Part shown: in pieces, positions 25,132 to 38,949 of the stretch
Position numbering within the stretch: the first letter of the stretch is position 1
Layout of the letters: each line of letters opens with the position of its first letter
NCBI RefSeq assembly: GCF_001949145.1
Contig: NW_019091603.1
Location: 292,804-356,803 of the forward strand
Reading direction: 5' to 3'
Length of the DNA: 64,000 bases
Source of the DNA: Acanthaster planci
Taxonomy: Eukaryota; Echinodermata; Asteroidea; Valvatida; Acanthasteridae
The notes under the pieces: generated by a model
Told to the model about the DNA's origin: nothing
Database searches by the model: none
The model's input: the letters and a program-made list of their open reading frames with translations, nothing else
Position numbers and translations under genes: made by a program

Positions 25132-25466
25132 ACAGTATCTAACAGTTGAGAGGTGTAGAGATGTTTTATGGAGCTTATTGGATGATCTAGTGTTATAATT
25201 GTGAATATCAGTGTTCCTAGCAAAAAGAGATTTGATATTCAGAGGCAATGTGTTTTTTCAAATTTATACATTAAATCACACAATTATATTTATACAGATT
25301 GTATTCAGATAAGGTGTGGAATTTAACATATAACAGCGTTGGGTGATTTGTTACATCCAAACCATTAATCAGCTTTAAGGATTTCTTCTGAATCACTAAC
25401 AATTTGTCAAGGATATTTTATGAGTATTTCCCCAATCAACTCTACTGTGTTGAAATGAGGCAAGAT

Positions 25467-28245
25467 TCAATTCAATTCAATTCAATATTTTATTTCATCA
25501 CAATTAAAAAACTTCAAAAGTGAAATTCTTCTTCCCAATGTGCACATAAAACAAGATACAAAAATCTGAAAGAAAGAAATGTTTACTTAAGACAACAAAG
25601 ATGGTAAAAAAGAAATATATTTACCACCAGCATAAAACCTTAGTTAAGAAGGCCAAACCTTGGAAAAAAAACCAAAAAAAAGTAATTATAAACGAAGCAG
25701 ATCTGAATACTGATATGCCGGACTACTTTAAAAACTCTAATCTGATTGAAAAAGTGTTGGATGCATACAATAATTATCTGCTAAAATTTGAATTATAAAG
25801 GTGAATTGCACTCGGTAAAAAAGAAAATCTGAACCGGTTTGTGTGAGTGGAAAGCACTCGTAATCTTCCTGATCAGAGTATATGTACCGATGAATGGAGA
25901 GGATGGGTTCGGTCCTGAATTATAGTCTGCAGTTTAGTGAGATAGTTAGAACAATTTCGTTCATATGTTTCACTTCCAAACCAATTAGTTTCCTAGCACT
26001 TTTTGTGATTCACTCAATTTTATTCTGGTTGTTTACAGTTAAATTATTGTACCACACAATGCAGCTAAAAGAAATAATTGACTGCACAACACTCTGATAA
26101 AATACTGTAGATGCAACACGGAATAATCACGAACAGTAAAAGAACTTAGCCTCCTGAGAAAATAGAGCCTCTGGTTTACCTTGGCACACATTCTCTGAGT
26201 GTTTTTGTTCTAGTTTAACCTGTTATCAATTATTGTTCCGAGGTATTTTTACTCGGAGACACTTTCCACTTGTTCATTTCTAATGCTAACAGAGCCAGAA
26301 TTATGTTGTTTTTTACGAATGTCAAAAATAAGTTCTTTTGTTTTTGATACGTTTAACATAAGAAAATTGTCACCGCACCACTGGACACATTGTTCTATTT
26401 CAATTCTGTAATTAGATTCATCATTCTGAAGGATCATGCCTGTCATATATCATCGGCATATTTCACAACAGAGCAAGATATGGTATTGCAACAATAGTCA
26501 CTGGTATAAAGCAAGAAAAGAACTGGCCGACAAGACACAACCTTGAGGCACTCCAGTGCTTGTGTAGATCATGTTGAAGAGTGAACTACCAACTCTCACT
26601 CTCTGGGGTCTAGCCAGCAAAAAGTCTCTAATCCACAGTGACAAAAATGGACAGATGTTCATATTTTGTAGTTTGTTTAGAAGAATGTGGGGCTGCATTG
26701 AATTAAAAGCCAACCAAAAATCGCTAAAAAGAGTTCTCGCATAGGCTCCAGGTTTGTTCAAATGTTCACAGACATTATGTACATGTAGGAGTGTGGCAAC
26801 TGCATCATCAACCCCTCGCCTGGCACAGTATGCAAATTGGTGAGGATCAGCAAACATCTTGGTCTGTGCCAGGAGAAAATCTTTTTTGATTGTCTCAAAA
26901 AACTTCATCACAGCAGCTATGAAAGCAATTGGCCGGTAATCGTTCAAAATAGATGGTTTGGCTACTTTGGGCACTGGGACAACAATTGACGATTTCCACA
27001 GCTTTGGTATCTGATACAAGTCGAGTGACCATTGAAAAAGATCATGAAACACTTGCGACGGTTCTTTACAGCAGGATTTCAATATTTTACCAGAGACTCC
27101 ATCTGGTCCTTTTGCTTTGTTAGCTTTTGCTTTCTTTAGAGCCTTTTCCACATTCAGCTTACTAAGTTCCAGTCTATTATCTTTTACCTTTGCATTTAGC
27201 GCCTCTCCAATTTGCATATTTACGTCACTGAAGTCAGTTACGTCAAAGCGGCTGAAGAAATCATTTAATTCATTTGCAAATTCGATGGGGTTGTCCGGTG
27301 GATCAATGCTCTTCATTGTTAATCTACAGCCAGTGACAGGTTTTTATTCTCGCCACACACTTTTAGCGTCCTTTTGACTGAAACTGTCCTCGATTTTTTT
27401 ACCATATTGTCTCTATTGTATATTACCCTTTTTGATAAGTGCGGTGATCTCCTGTTGAATTTTGCGCTTTCCTGGTTGATCACCGTTTTTCACAACAGTG
27501 TTTTTCTTTGCCAAAAGGGTTCTCATTTCTTTTGATATCCAAGGTTTGTTGTTGGGGAATAGTTTCAGTTCTCTTTCTAGTACAATCATGTCCTCACAAA
27601 ATTGTATGTATCCACTTTCAGCTGCTTCATCAATCACGTTAGAATCAACAAGGACGCCCTAGTCTGTGCAGTCAAAGCATGCAGGCAACGTTTCTGTGTT
27701 TTCGTTGGTCCATTTCTTTGCTCTTCTGATAGAGGGTTTGTGTTGTTTGAGCTTTTGCTTGTATTTTGGTACTAAATATACCATGTCATGATCCAAAGCC
27801 CCCAGGCCTGGTTTGCTATGGGCTTTGTAACCGTTTGCAACATTGCCGTAGCATTTATCCAATGTTTTGTTTCCCCTGGTACGAACGTTTACATATTGGT
27901 AATATTGCGGAAGGGTGGTTTCTAGTTGGCAGTTATTGAAATCCCCAGGATACGCTTCAAAGAGTCCGGAGAATGTGATTCTTGCTCTTGAATTGCATCA
28001 GCAATCTTTCCAGCAGCAGTATCATAGTCCGCTTTAGGTCGGATGTAAACAATTGTGACGAACATTTGATTAAATTCTCTTGGCAGACAGAAAGGATGAA
28101 GTGCAATCGTTAGAAGTTCAATGTCCTGTGAACAAAATCTGTGTTTCACTGTAATGTCAGTACACCATCTCTTGTTTATGTATGCACAAACCCCACCTCC
28201 GGTAGTCTTATTTGAGTCTAAGTTCCTATCCATTCTCTCACAATG
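25467..28245 (-). pseudogene. Long CR1-like (Rex/Babar-type) LINE, endonuclease and reverse transcriptase, decayed
   Basis: Reading down the minus strand: an endonuclease piece (28233-27922: GGGVCAYINKRWCTDITVK, IELLTIALHPF, FVTIVYIRPKADYD), a linker in broken frames (27862-27413: PWISKEMRTLLAKKN), and a 272-codon reverse transcriptase frame (27316-26498) with NKAKGPDGVSGKILK, VPVPKVAKPSILNDYRPIAF, FSDFWLAFNSMQPHIL and TGVPQGCVLS. The catalytic YADD box falls at a break near 26450; DDSN-like residues are not clean. Then CGDNFLMLNVSKTKELIFDI. The element ends at 25467-25490 with ATTGAATTGAATTGAAT, a microsatellite tail typical of CR1-like 3' ends. In place of the expected aspartate, FSDFWLAF has W/L where most families have S/SAF. 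Same orientation as the host gene. Confidence 0.8.
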
Positions 28246-28547
28246 AAAACCGCTAATGTGAGGTATTGTAAATCAAAATGAGAATACGAGAAGGAACAAA
28301 ATGGCTGAGTTTTCTAAGAACACAAAAATAAAAATAAGAATTTTCTGTCAATGAAGTTTGCATGTTACCTTGTCATCAATAATGACACCCAAAACTTTCC
28401 AGGAATCCACATTTTCAATAAGATTATCTTTAAAACGAATCATTATGTTTTTATCTACATTTCTATTCGTAAAAACTGTAGAGTGGATTTCTTTAAATTT
28501 CACGGATAATTTGTTGCTTAGGAACCACTCAAAAACAATGGTTAACT

Positions 28548-29190
28548 CTAGTGGTGCAGCCGAACCACCGAACCAAACCGAAAAATGTCAAACATGACAC
28601 CTTCAAACCGAACCAAACTGGTCACTTCAGGTGTTTGGCTTTAATATGGCATATGGAATTGATAGCGCACAGAATGCACACAAGAAAACGTAAAGTAAAA
28701 AGCATGTTGTGAGAATTCACTAATAATCAGCCGAGAACATGCAATGTATGGCATTTCCACTGAATAACAATGCTAAATTCTCATTCTAAATTGTGCTTAT
28801 GTGTATTCAGATACTAGCATTATATTTGCCAATATCTGATAGCCACGCTCTTATTGTCCATATTGGGCCAATAATGTCATGAATGGCCATGCAAAACAAA
28901 TTTTAATTGGATGCTGATAATAGTTGGACTTGTGCTCGATCGAAGGTAACTCCAAAGGGAATGCTGATTTTGCCAGGCGGCCGGTGCATGCAGGACTCCA
29001 GCAAGTGACAAAATTTGGTTCACGCAGTGGCCTAACTTGCCTTTCATTTCATCATGTTGGATAGATGTTGTAGTGTGAATACATGTATGATTTCATGGAA
29101 TTTTGCCAGATCTCTAAGTTTTTCACAAATCTAAAATAACAAAACGCCATTATCCGTTTGAAAAAAGACTGATAGAAGATTGCCCCTTTG
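28548..29190. repeat. DNA-element-like repeat, copy 1 (also at 36728-37470)
   Basis: Starts CTAGTGGTGCAGCCGAACC and shares long ordered blocks with 36728-37470, including ACCAAACTG, GGCTTTAAT, GAACATGCAA, TTTGCCAAT, TCCATATT, GGCCTAACTTGCCTTTCATTT and GCCCCTTTGG. The same orientation and similar length suggest two insertions of one non-autonomous element. Confidence 0.55.
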
Positions 29191-29204
29191 GCCACATAGC
29201 CACA

Positions 29205-32200
29205 TTTAGTGTGGATCGGGTCTACTAGAGAATACCTACCCAAACAGTCACTACATATGCAAATTTCCCTTATGCCTATTATTCATTCGCTGAAAAGATT
29301 TGATCACCCGTGGTGCACCCTGACCTCCCACAATGTAATGCGCCCTCACCGCCATGACTGTCCTTTTCGAAAGCGACTCAAAAGATCGGACTCAGAGTGG
29401 GGAGGACGGGTGGGAGAGGACTGTTTGGGTACATGTAGGTATTCTCTAGTAGATCCGACCCACCCTTAATGTGGGGGAGGAGTCTACAGCGCTCTACCTA
29501 TCCGAACAGTCACCACATATGCAGAGTAGCATCGGTCTAGGTGGGGGGTTGACAACGTCACATGTAATGCCAAGAATACACTTTTACATATAGACAAGGA
29601 TGAATGTATAAATTTAAGAAATAGTAAAGGAACTTTCTAGGAAGCATCTAGAGAACCTAGCTTAGGTCTTATGACCAGACCAATTTCCCAACAAGGGGAC
29701 ACTGGATAAGCATATCATACAAAGGTGATGGAGTGTCATGTTGTAAAAGGCAGTTAACCAATTTTGAAACCAATGTGTAAGGCAGCTAGGGCTGACCTGT
29801 AGATATGAGTTGTTGATACTTGTAGCTCCGAATGAAAGAAGTACATAAGGAACTCTGTCATAGTACTCATAGGAGCATTAGCTGGAGCCAAAGCCTGATT
29901 ATCAAAGCACATAACAAAATGCTAAAATCTGCTGGCACAAATTTGAAAGGTGGGCAGAAGACGTCCCGTACGGCCATGGCTGTAGCATTGCTAGAAAGTC
30001 CTGCCAAAGAGAAAGATCATGGGAAGTTGAGCATTGTTCAAGAAAGCAAAGAGATCAATGTAAGACTGCTCCATCATCCCAGGGAGAGTGCGTCCACCAC
30101 TATGTTGTCGGACCCTGCCATGTAGATTGTCTGCAGGTCAACTGCATTATCCCTCGTCCTTTCCATTAATGTGGCTTTGGTTGGCAGTGTGAAAAAAAAG
30201 AGGCAAGATAGCCGTAAGACATACTCAAAGACGGGGACAATATTACCATTTAGAGTCTCTAGTGTGACTGCAGTGAGTTCTGGACAAAAAGGAGAACTCT
30301 CCTTTCCCATTTAAGGAAATTACCTCGATAAGGGGGGGGGGAGAAATGAAATAGGTCAGAGACCAAGACAAAGACTTCATGTAACCTAGATAAAGTTGGT
30401 GTCAGTCTTTATCGAGCAAGGAGTTCCTAACAAAAAGGCTTGCTAAGTTGCAAGCGTTGAGTTGTCTTTGGCGGCAGTGTTTAACACCTGAATATGCGGA
30501 AGAGTGTGGAAGACGTACATGTACATGTCCAATTGAAAGTAGGCCATATTCCGTACCTGTTGTGCCTACCAGCACCCTGACTGCAATGGAAAACTTTGAT
30601 CATTTTCACACATGTGTGAAAAATAAATGGCCAGAGTAGAGGAGTCAGGCCACATTACATTTGTGATATGAATAACGGAAGGTGTCCATAGCAACTCACT
30701 CCAAGAAGAGTACTCCTTGACTGGAGAAAATTGCTAGTAATTTCCGCGCAAGGAAAGGATATCTCACAGAGAAAATAAACCACTTTGATGTCCAAAATCA
30801 TGCTAAGAACTAACAACAAATAAAATTCATTTCAGAAAGGAATAGGGCCTGACAGAATTCTCTCTCTGTTTCGATCATGCCAAGCATTATCAGGAGAGAA
30901 GGCCCGCGAACACTATCGCAACAAAATAGGTGACTATTAGCAGGCCTGCTTTTGGCAGATCTCGTAACAGTCACAGTAAGCAGATTTTGGACGCGCCCAC
31001 TTTGAATTGAATATGTGCTCGGACAGTGTGTGTTATGGCAGGGCCACACAGCAGAATCTGTACTCATGTTGAACAGCGTAACTGGGGCCACAGAATGGTC
31101 ATTCTACAGATCACAGGATTGTACGTGGTGAGACGCAGTGGAAATAGATTCACAAAATTTCTCCCGGCAGGGCTCCTTGGGGAAACTCCGAAATACAGGG
31201 TGCCAAGAGGTGTGTAAAAATCCCAACGACCTGAGGAAAGTTAGGTTTGGATGTCTGGGGATACAGACTGGAGAGATGCAGCGGTAGGTCTGCGTCACAA
31301 TAACGATTTCACCATTACAGAACTGAAAAACATGGAAAGACTGCCTGGAAAAATGTATTTGCTCATTCCTGTCTGGGTACTGTAGTCTCAAATGCCGGTA
31401 GGTTTAGACTTGTAGCAGTCATTACAGATCACCAGGTAAGGTGTGGACTCACTTCCATGCGTCCTGGGCGAGACTACCAACGGCAACAAGAGCTGCTCCA
31501 GAAGGCTGTGATGGAGACTCGGGATTGGGTCCATGTCCAATGGCATATTAACCGGGGCAATGATACGGCAAGTAGGCCCGGAAAGTGCTACCGTGTGGAT
31601 TACATCTGGATGCCGACGCCGTATTTATGTTGGAGGCTAGGTTGCATTTGCATGTAACGGCTGCCTGGGAAAGTGGGGCAGTGGCTCGTGTTTATTGAGG
31701 GAGCTCAATGGACTCTCACAATACATGTATAATCGAAGATGTGCATTGATAATACAAGGTAATTTTGACTATGAAATTTTTTTTAATTTTCTATAACTGA
31801 TAAAACAAGGAATTGGTAAAGTTCCAGGGACCTTGTTATAACAGTGCTCCACTGTGTTCAACAGTGTAGTTGTCTCAAAGACGTTCTTCTTCAAGACCCT
31901 AGATGAAGGGAAGGCGACGAGGAGACGTTGCCCGGCACTGTATACACCGGGGCCATTCTGGATTACAAGAGGGAGCCATCCACTAGGGTGAAGAGCCTAC
32001 TTCACAAATGGGAGCCCCATAGCAAGAGTATCTGAAGACATGGGGCAGTCAGTTGACTGGCGTGGGCGTGGTCAATGTCTTCCTCCAGAAGGGAGGCTGA
32101 CGGAGGATCCAGAATCTGGAACATATCTTATGCGGTGAGGACACTGATGAAATCGGTGTCATCTTCAACCGAAGACATGGTAACTTTGCTTCGACTCTAG

Positions 32201-33430
32201 TGAAACCATTTTACAGTCTAGAGCCGAGGGTGCCCAGTAGATTGACAGATAGTTAAGTGGAGGACCGTCAGGCTGGAGCGGACTGGGACGTGTGCCAAGT
32301 TCTGGCTAGAGACTAGAATATCTCCACACATGAAAGATCAAGCAGGAGTTTTGGAAAAATTGGCCTGGAAGATTCCAGTCATGCCATGTCGTTTGAACAA
32401 ATCGTAACTGATGTTCTCCTCTGGTGAAGCGGCTAACGGCAGGCCAAGCTCTTGAATCATGTCTCACTGAAGAAGACACAGGCAGAGACAGAGTGAGGGC
32501 AATGATGGAATCAATAGGGGACAGGGCAGTGCCTCGTTCCAAGCCATGCGTAGTCCTGTGGGGAGCAGCCTGCTCCCGCGGGAGTACGCCCGGCTGGTGC
32601 GAACCCTGCCTGATGTAATCATGGCTTACAGCCGGAAAGGGCAAAAGGGCCTTGTGCACCAGAAACGGGTCTGGGGTGGTAGAGGCTGATGCAGGTCTAA
32701 CGTCGAAGTGGCAAGTGATGGAGGTCAGGACTTCATTAATGGACTGGAAGGCCGACATTCAAGCTGCAGAGGTATGCTCGCGGTGGTCGAGGAATTTGAT
32801 AAAGATGAAGAGCGCTTGTGCTTGCCTTTTCCGGGGGAGGTGACCCGACGGCAGAGGTAGCAGATGGGGCAGCGGGAGGTGGAACGCCCAGGGTGTGTTC
32901 CCAGTTGAGGTCAATGGGAACTCCAGAGTTCTGGGTAGAGGAACCAGTAGAAAAGAGGCCCAATGATATCCAGTTGAAGTGGTGTTCTAGGCCAATGTCG
33001 AATGGCGGGTGGTACTCTTCGGTGTTGCTGGGGAATGCTGGCTGGAATGCTGTACGTATAGCTCTGGGCCATGTCGGGCAAAAGGCATAGTAGGATGGGC
33101 CCCGGAGACGTCTGATGGGGTACTCTCTGGGGAGTCCTGGCTGGCTCGCCAGGCCAGCAATTGACCAAGGAGACAGGGTCCTTGCCAGATTCTGGCGGTG
33201 TCCCTGCTCGGGTCTTCTATAGTCGACCATGGGGCTTCCCCTTCAACTTCGTTGGGCCGAACGAACTAGGGCCAGATCCTGGCTGGAACCCCCAGGACGA
33301 CAACGGAAGGCCTTTTCCTCGTCCTGGTAGCCAGAGAAGACAAGGGAGTATGACAGCTCCTGACAGCAACCCCCTGAATTCAACCGGCTAAGGCCTATAA
33401 TTCATTGGTAGGGTAGACACAGCGTAGCTA
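29205..33430 (-). mobile_element. DIRS retrotransposon remnant A
   Basis: At the low-coordinate end, 29218-29250 and 29420-29462 form an inverted pair (TACTAGAGAATACCTAC and its complement) around a segment that also occurs at 52568-52790. Inward, the minus frame at 30310-30074 ends IYMAGSDNIVVDALSLG, the decayed RNase H C-terminus of a DIRS polymerase (usually D-x-LSR). At the far end, minus frames 33230-32736 and 32758-32306 are proline-rich and serine-rich gag-like ORFs, and 32200-32100 reads DMFQILDPPSASLLEEDIDH in a short frame. The RT core and tyrosine recombinase were not recognised, so much of pol is deleted or scrambled. Calling the upstream frames gag rests on position only. Confidence 0.5.
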
Positions 33431-34329
33431 GAATGAACCTTTGTTCCAGATGGGACATTTTTTCCTTTATAATTCGCCTGCTGTTTTTTTATTTAACTCT
33501 TTCTCTAGGCATTTGTGGTATTTTAAGTCTAAACTGTTTTGCAGCAGACCCTATGTATTGTGTTTTGTACCCAGTATTCTTTTCTTAAATGATTCGAGTC
33601 TCGAAAACCCACAGGACGATGAATCAGTTGGATATATACTCTAGGTCGCTCTCAAATACCCAGAAAATTAACATGATCTTCACAATGATTACCCTCTCAT
33701 ACCAGAAAACAAATGTACATGTACATGTATCTCAACAGATCGATTCTTCTCCTTGGCAAATCCAATTTGTTAATTCTAAAAATCAATGGCTATTTGGCAC
33801 AAGTAAGAAACTCATTGTGACCCTCGATCCCAAACCCAATACACATTACACTACAATATATTACAACTGTACTCGCGTCTCGGTCTCAAGTTGGTCAAAA
33901 GTTCGCTGAGTTCTCCAATTCTTTCAAAAGCCTTGGATGCACGGGTATATCCAGAAAAATACAGAATTAAGCAAAAACGGCAAATCCAATTTAGACAGAG
34001 ATTTAGAGTTAGAGTGGTTTAGAGTGTCATTTCACATACCCACAGCTGCCGACGTTGCATCCAGTGCCTCGACTCTATATCCACGTAATTGAGCGTGGTG
34101 AGTAACCGTTTGATTTTTTTTGTTCATGGTTTCTGGCGTGTTATGCTCTTTAACAATCTCTGTTTTGATGTCTTCGATCTTTTTGAGTCTCTAAAGCTTT
34201 AGGTCTGAAGTTTCTTGGCTAGCTTCTGGTAACTTTGGGTAAAGCCTTAAAATATTTGGAGACTTACTCATCTTTTTTTTTAATTGCTTATTTTAAAATT
34301 ATGCTTAAAATAAAATTTAGACTCGCGCA

Positions 34330-34542
34330 ATGACCTCCAACTTGATGAGCAGGCAGACTAAAAAAGAAGAAAACGCGACTTCGCTTGTCTTTGTCTTGCC
34401 CTACTATCCACAAGTGCGACACTCATCTTTAAAACAGGCCCTTCTCAAAAACTGGGAATTAATTCACCGTAATGAATATCTAAGTGCGCTCTTCCCAACC
34501 AACCCCTTATTGCTTATAAAAGACACACAAATACACGTATGA
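34330..34542 (+). pseudogene. Reverse-transcriptase C-terminal-like fragment, perhaps Penelope-like
   Basis: A 70-codon frame reads SLVFVLPYYPQVRHSSLK, ALLKNWELIHRNEYLSALFP, PLLLIKDTQIHV. The order FV-Y-P-hhh-hhhKNW-ll-hFP-P-h-hrR resembles the stretch after the RT domain in Penelope-like elements, just before a GIY-YIG domain. A GIY-YIG domain is not visible; the sequence instead enters a tandem duplication and a gap. Confidence 0.35.
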
Positions 34543-34880
34543 CCTAGTACGGTCGAGGATTTATCGCTCTCCACTATCCAAACAAAAACAAGAAGAAAAA
34601 GAATTAGATGTGGAGAACATTCAAATCCTAATGGAACTCCTTGAGGAACATAACTAAGAAGTGTCGGATGGGCATGGAATTCCACACCAGAAAAACCTAT
34701 ACTGGAATCCACCTACTCCAATCACTGCCTATAAAAAACATAAGAATATAAATGATGACCTAGTACGGTCAAGCATTTATCGCTCCCCACTATCCTAACA
34801 AGAAGAAAAAAAGAACTAGATGTGGAGAACATTTAAATCCCAATATGAACTCCTTGAGGAACAAAATTAAGAAGTGTCAG
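34541..34880. repeat. 216-bp tandem duplication running into the gap
   Basis: GACCTAGTACGGTC occurs at 34541 and 34757, and each is followed by AGATGTGGAGAACATT, CTCCTTGAGGAACA and AAGAAGTGTC. The second copy is cut by the run of N at 34881. The array probably continues and caused the assembly break. Confidence 0.75.
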
Positions 34881-35164
34881 NNNNNNNNNNNNNNNNNNNN
34901 NNNNNNNNNNNNNNNNNNNNNNNNNNNNNNNNNNNNNNNNNNNNNNNNNNNNNNNNNNNNNNNNNNNNNNNNNNNNNNNNNNNNNNNNNNNNNNNNNNNN
35001 NNNNNNNNNNNNNNNNNNNNNNNNNNNNNNNNNNNNNNNNNNNNNNNNNNNNNNNNNNNNNNNNNNNNNNNNNNNNNNNNNNNNNNNNNNNNNNNNNNNN
35101 NNNNNNNNNNNNNNNNNNNNNNNNNNNNNNNNNNNNNNNNNNNNNNNNNNNNNNNNNNNNNNNN
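34881..35164. other. Assembly gap (284 N)
   Basis: Run of unresolved bases. Its left edge is inside a tandem duplication, so the true length is uncertain. Confidence 0.99.
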
Positions 35165-36727
35165 AGACTCGGAGATTTAAAACTCCCGCTCTCTGGACGA
35201 CACCAGCCTAATGGGCCCGCGGGCGAGTTACGTGTCGACAAGCGTTACTCACCCACCTTCGTGACCTTGCAAGTATTGTACCCTGAAAATGAAGTGAACT
35301 ACACACAAACTTTCTAGGACGCTCTGATCTGTATAAAGGCTGGTATCTATACCAGTGTATCAAAAGCGGCATTAACCTAATAATCTCGCCATGCTGGCCG
35401 CTAAAAAGTACTCATATACATCAGCAAACAGACCGCTCGTCCATGACGCTGTATAAAATCAAACACTAGGAAAAGAGTGTGCAGTGGCCCTGTTAATGCT
35501 GATAACCAATCTCATCCACTCTTTGCTTAAAATGACTAATTCACGGCAGCAATCTTTTGGGAATAATCCTGGGGAACCCCCATTAGCAAAGGGATAAAAT
35601 CAACCGATTATTCCTTAATCCTTGCTTGTACAGACTGGTTTCCCTTATTTTCTTGGCCATAGAAAACACTTCTTGTAAACCTGGGGAACAGTCCAGAGAA
35701 AACATAATTCATGATGGCGGCCGTACTCTACTCCACCAGACTTAAACGTAGAGGCGACCTGTATGACTACGCCCCTTCCCCATACACACACACTCGAAAT
35801 TCCAGCACCCTCGTTATTGATGACCTCTCCCCTATTGTTTCTCAACGAAAAATGGAAACTTGTTATTTTTCCTGTTTTAAGTGGTTTTGGCGTGAGGTCA
35901 AAATACAAAGTGTTCAACGCTTTTTAAACGGTAAGCCCCACCAACGGTCAACATCGAACAGACGAACGCTTCGGCGAGGCTGGCCAAACCGTTGCGGTCT
36001 AGTACACTGTGCACTCTGCAGCTTCCAGTAAACAATGGTCAGCTCATCGCATTACCTCATCATAGACTTCTGCGGTCTGGTGGATGAGTCATAACAATAG
36101 CTCTTTACTTTGCAGCTCCGCAGGAGGATTTAGATCGGCAGACTGTTTTAACTTCCTGATAAAACACGTGTATTGAGTAGTTGTGTTGCTAATAAAGTGT
36201 GAAATATCTGCGCTGTCGGTTTCCAGACCAGTCTTTTAAGGTCTCGATACCCTGTAATCTTGATATTTTGTCTCCGTATCGTCAGTCAAATACACACCTA
36301 ACTGTATACCTGCAGAATCGTATATACTAACTTGAAATAGTATTTACCTGAATCATACATGACGTAGAGTTCTGTTCGCCAACATGTAGTTATAGATAAA
36401 ACCTCTTTTTTTGCCCGTGTGCACAAGCTGGCACTCAGCATTGCACATTCGCAGGTTTTCACGTGTAGGATCGAGGAAGACACGTACGCGAACTACGCAC
36501 TTTCTACTTAGCGGCTGCACCTGCACGATTTAAGGATATGTGTTTTTTCTTGAAGTCAATAGTACATCCGTGCACGTTGCAATATGTTTTGCACGTACGA
36601 TTCTTTTGTACTCTTTGAATACTTAGTGGCTGCACAAAATTCATGTTAGAAAAAACAAACATGTCGGGTTTTATACTAATCTCTGGTGTTTGACTTTACT
36701 TATTAAAGTTAAATGCACAATTTAATC
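35165..36727. other. Intron sequence, no gene recognised
   Basis: The plus ORF at 35711-36031 (MAAVLYSTRLKRRGDLYDYA start) overlaps the minus ORF at 35645-35917; neither matches a family I know. Confidence 0.35.
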
Positions 36728-37470
36728 TAGTGCTGCAGGCCAACCGCCAAACCGAGGCAAAATCATCAAACAAGGCACTTTTGAACCAAACCAAACTGTT
36801 CGGTTCGGATGTATGGCTTTAATAAGGCACGTGGGAATACATACAAAAATACAAGAAAACTTAATAAAAACAAACACAACGAAAAATGGATAACGAGTTG
36901 TACGGCGTGCTCCACACGTGCGTAAACATACTGAAACTTACAATGGCCTGCATCATGAGATGGTTGTAAAAAGCATGTGGTAAGAATCTCTCAGAAATCA
37001 ACCAAGAACATGCAACGTACGGCATTGTCACTGCATAACGTTTCTAAATTCTCACTATATCTAATCGTGCCCATGTATATTCAGATTGATTATTTTATTT
37101 GCCAATCTCCAATAGTCATGCCCTGACGGTCCATATTAGGGTAATGACGCTCCATATTAGGCCAATGGTCTCATAAATGGAGTGCAAAACGAATTTTGGT
37201 TGGATGCCCTTCACAGTCGGACTCGCGCTCGATCCAAGGCATCCCCTGATGAAAATTTTGTCAAGCGTTCGGTGCATGCTGTGCTTCAGCGCAGCGAGGA
37301 GATTTTTGTTTGTGCGGTGGCCTAACTTGCCTTTCATTTGACCATGAAGGGTTTCATCACAGTGCAAATGCATTGTAATGGAATTTGCCAGATCTCAAAT
37401 AACAAAATGCTGTTAACCCTTCAAATGAGGCTGATGGAAAATCGCCCCTTTGGTTACGTGCACACCGGCC
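36728..37470. repeat. DNA-element-like repeat, copy 2 (also at 28548-29190)
   Basis: Starts CTAGTGCTGCAGGCC and runs parallel to the copy at 28548, ending near GAAAATCGCCCCTTTGG. It carries a short extra segment (about 36850-36960) absent from the other copy. Confidence 0.5.
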
Positions 37471-38949
37471 TTGGAAAGGTTCCTCCTCAGATATGCAACG
37501 AAAGCCATTTTCGTAGTTTTTGAAAGCCATCTATTTCGCAAAAATAACCAAAACACAATTTGTTCGAAATTTGATTTTAATCCTGTATTCTGTACTGGAG
37601 GAAAGTCCTATTTGAGCATGCTGGTTTTTTTCTTTTTGAACATATTTCACGATCGTTTTGTTGAGTCAAGCATGGTTCGAACACAACCGCTTCTGGTCGG
37701 CAAAACACGGTCAGAAAGTGTCACACCTCCGGTGATAACTTTATATGGAATGTACTCGTAAACAAACTCTGGGGAAACAGTTTATAAAAAAGTATTCAAA
37801 TCAAAGTTGCTCGTGGATGGGGAAAGATAGGATATTCATAATTTTATACACAGAAATACTTTATAGGCCTTTGCGGCACGATCGTAGCGAGCCTTTCAAT
37901 GTCTCAGTGTGCATTGTACGTGTTCAGGTGTGTACATGTCCGAACCCCAACCGATCCGAAGTTCGGCAAAAAATGTCCGAGCCCTGTCTAAACAGAACCG
38001 AACCTTTACACATACTTGCAGCACTATTTGATGTGGAGTTTGACTTTTTTATTACCTTCAAAGAATATGGCACATGTGACTGAAGTTCCAAATAAATTCA
38101 TATTGTGTCCATGTGGATATTTCCTTTCAGAGACGATAGATCAGGCGGTAAATGATGCAACCATGTTTGGCATTTCCCGTCACTCCCATATAAATGTATT
38201 TTCCAGGCTAAAAAAATGGTTAAAGACGAACAATGATTTTGTGGTAATGTCTTTTTGTCATGAAATACCCACTCAAAATGTTTCTGAAGCTAGGGAAATT
38301 TCTGTAGCCTAGAATGCAGTTGATTTTGCGTCTCTATCACAAGGTGTTAACCACTAATCCTCACGGCCAGCCCAGGAAGGCTGACCGGAGCCAGTGAAGT
38401 TCTCCTTGAATAGGATCTTTTGTTCACAACTATGGCTGTGTAAGCCACAAACTCCATTGTTGTCAGGGTTGCTCATGAAGCTAGACAGTCAAGGGCAGAC
38501 GGTTCCTTTCAAACCGTTGAACTGTCCAACACCAAAAGATGAACGGAATGAAGGGGGATTAACACCAACCGTTCAACTGTTTCGAAACCGTCTGTATTTT
38601 GACCTCACGCCTTACTCGGATCAACAACAGAGCACAACATATCTGAAGGTTGACCGTTAAAGTAATTATGACTGGTGTTTAAGTCTCGGCAGTGTACCCA
38701 AAACTCATCAAAAGGGTTTACGTTTATTTTCCTTTTGTAAATAACATTTGGAACTAGTCTACCTTTAGGTAAATTGAGCAACTTACTGACTTCTTTACCC
38801 AACCGCAATTTAAGATTTACATCTATCACCACAGTTGTAACAAATTTTGAGTCTCGGTGTACTTTAAAACTCACACTCAGAATTGTGTTTTAAAACAAAT
38901 TCAAACCAAGTAAGATTTGAAGCTTTGCATGGTGGGAGTGTTACACAAA

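Noticed and set aside
25601-25798. 65-codon lysine-rich plus-strand ORF
   Set aside because: It is antisense to the 3' end of the long LINE and has low-complexity composition; no start context or neighbour supports it.
35711-36031. 106-codon plus-strand ORF starting MAAVLYSTRLKRRG
   Set aside because: No recognised domain, an overlapping antisense frame of similar length, and no splice sites consistent with the host gene.
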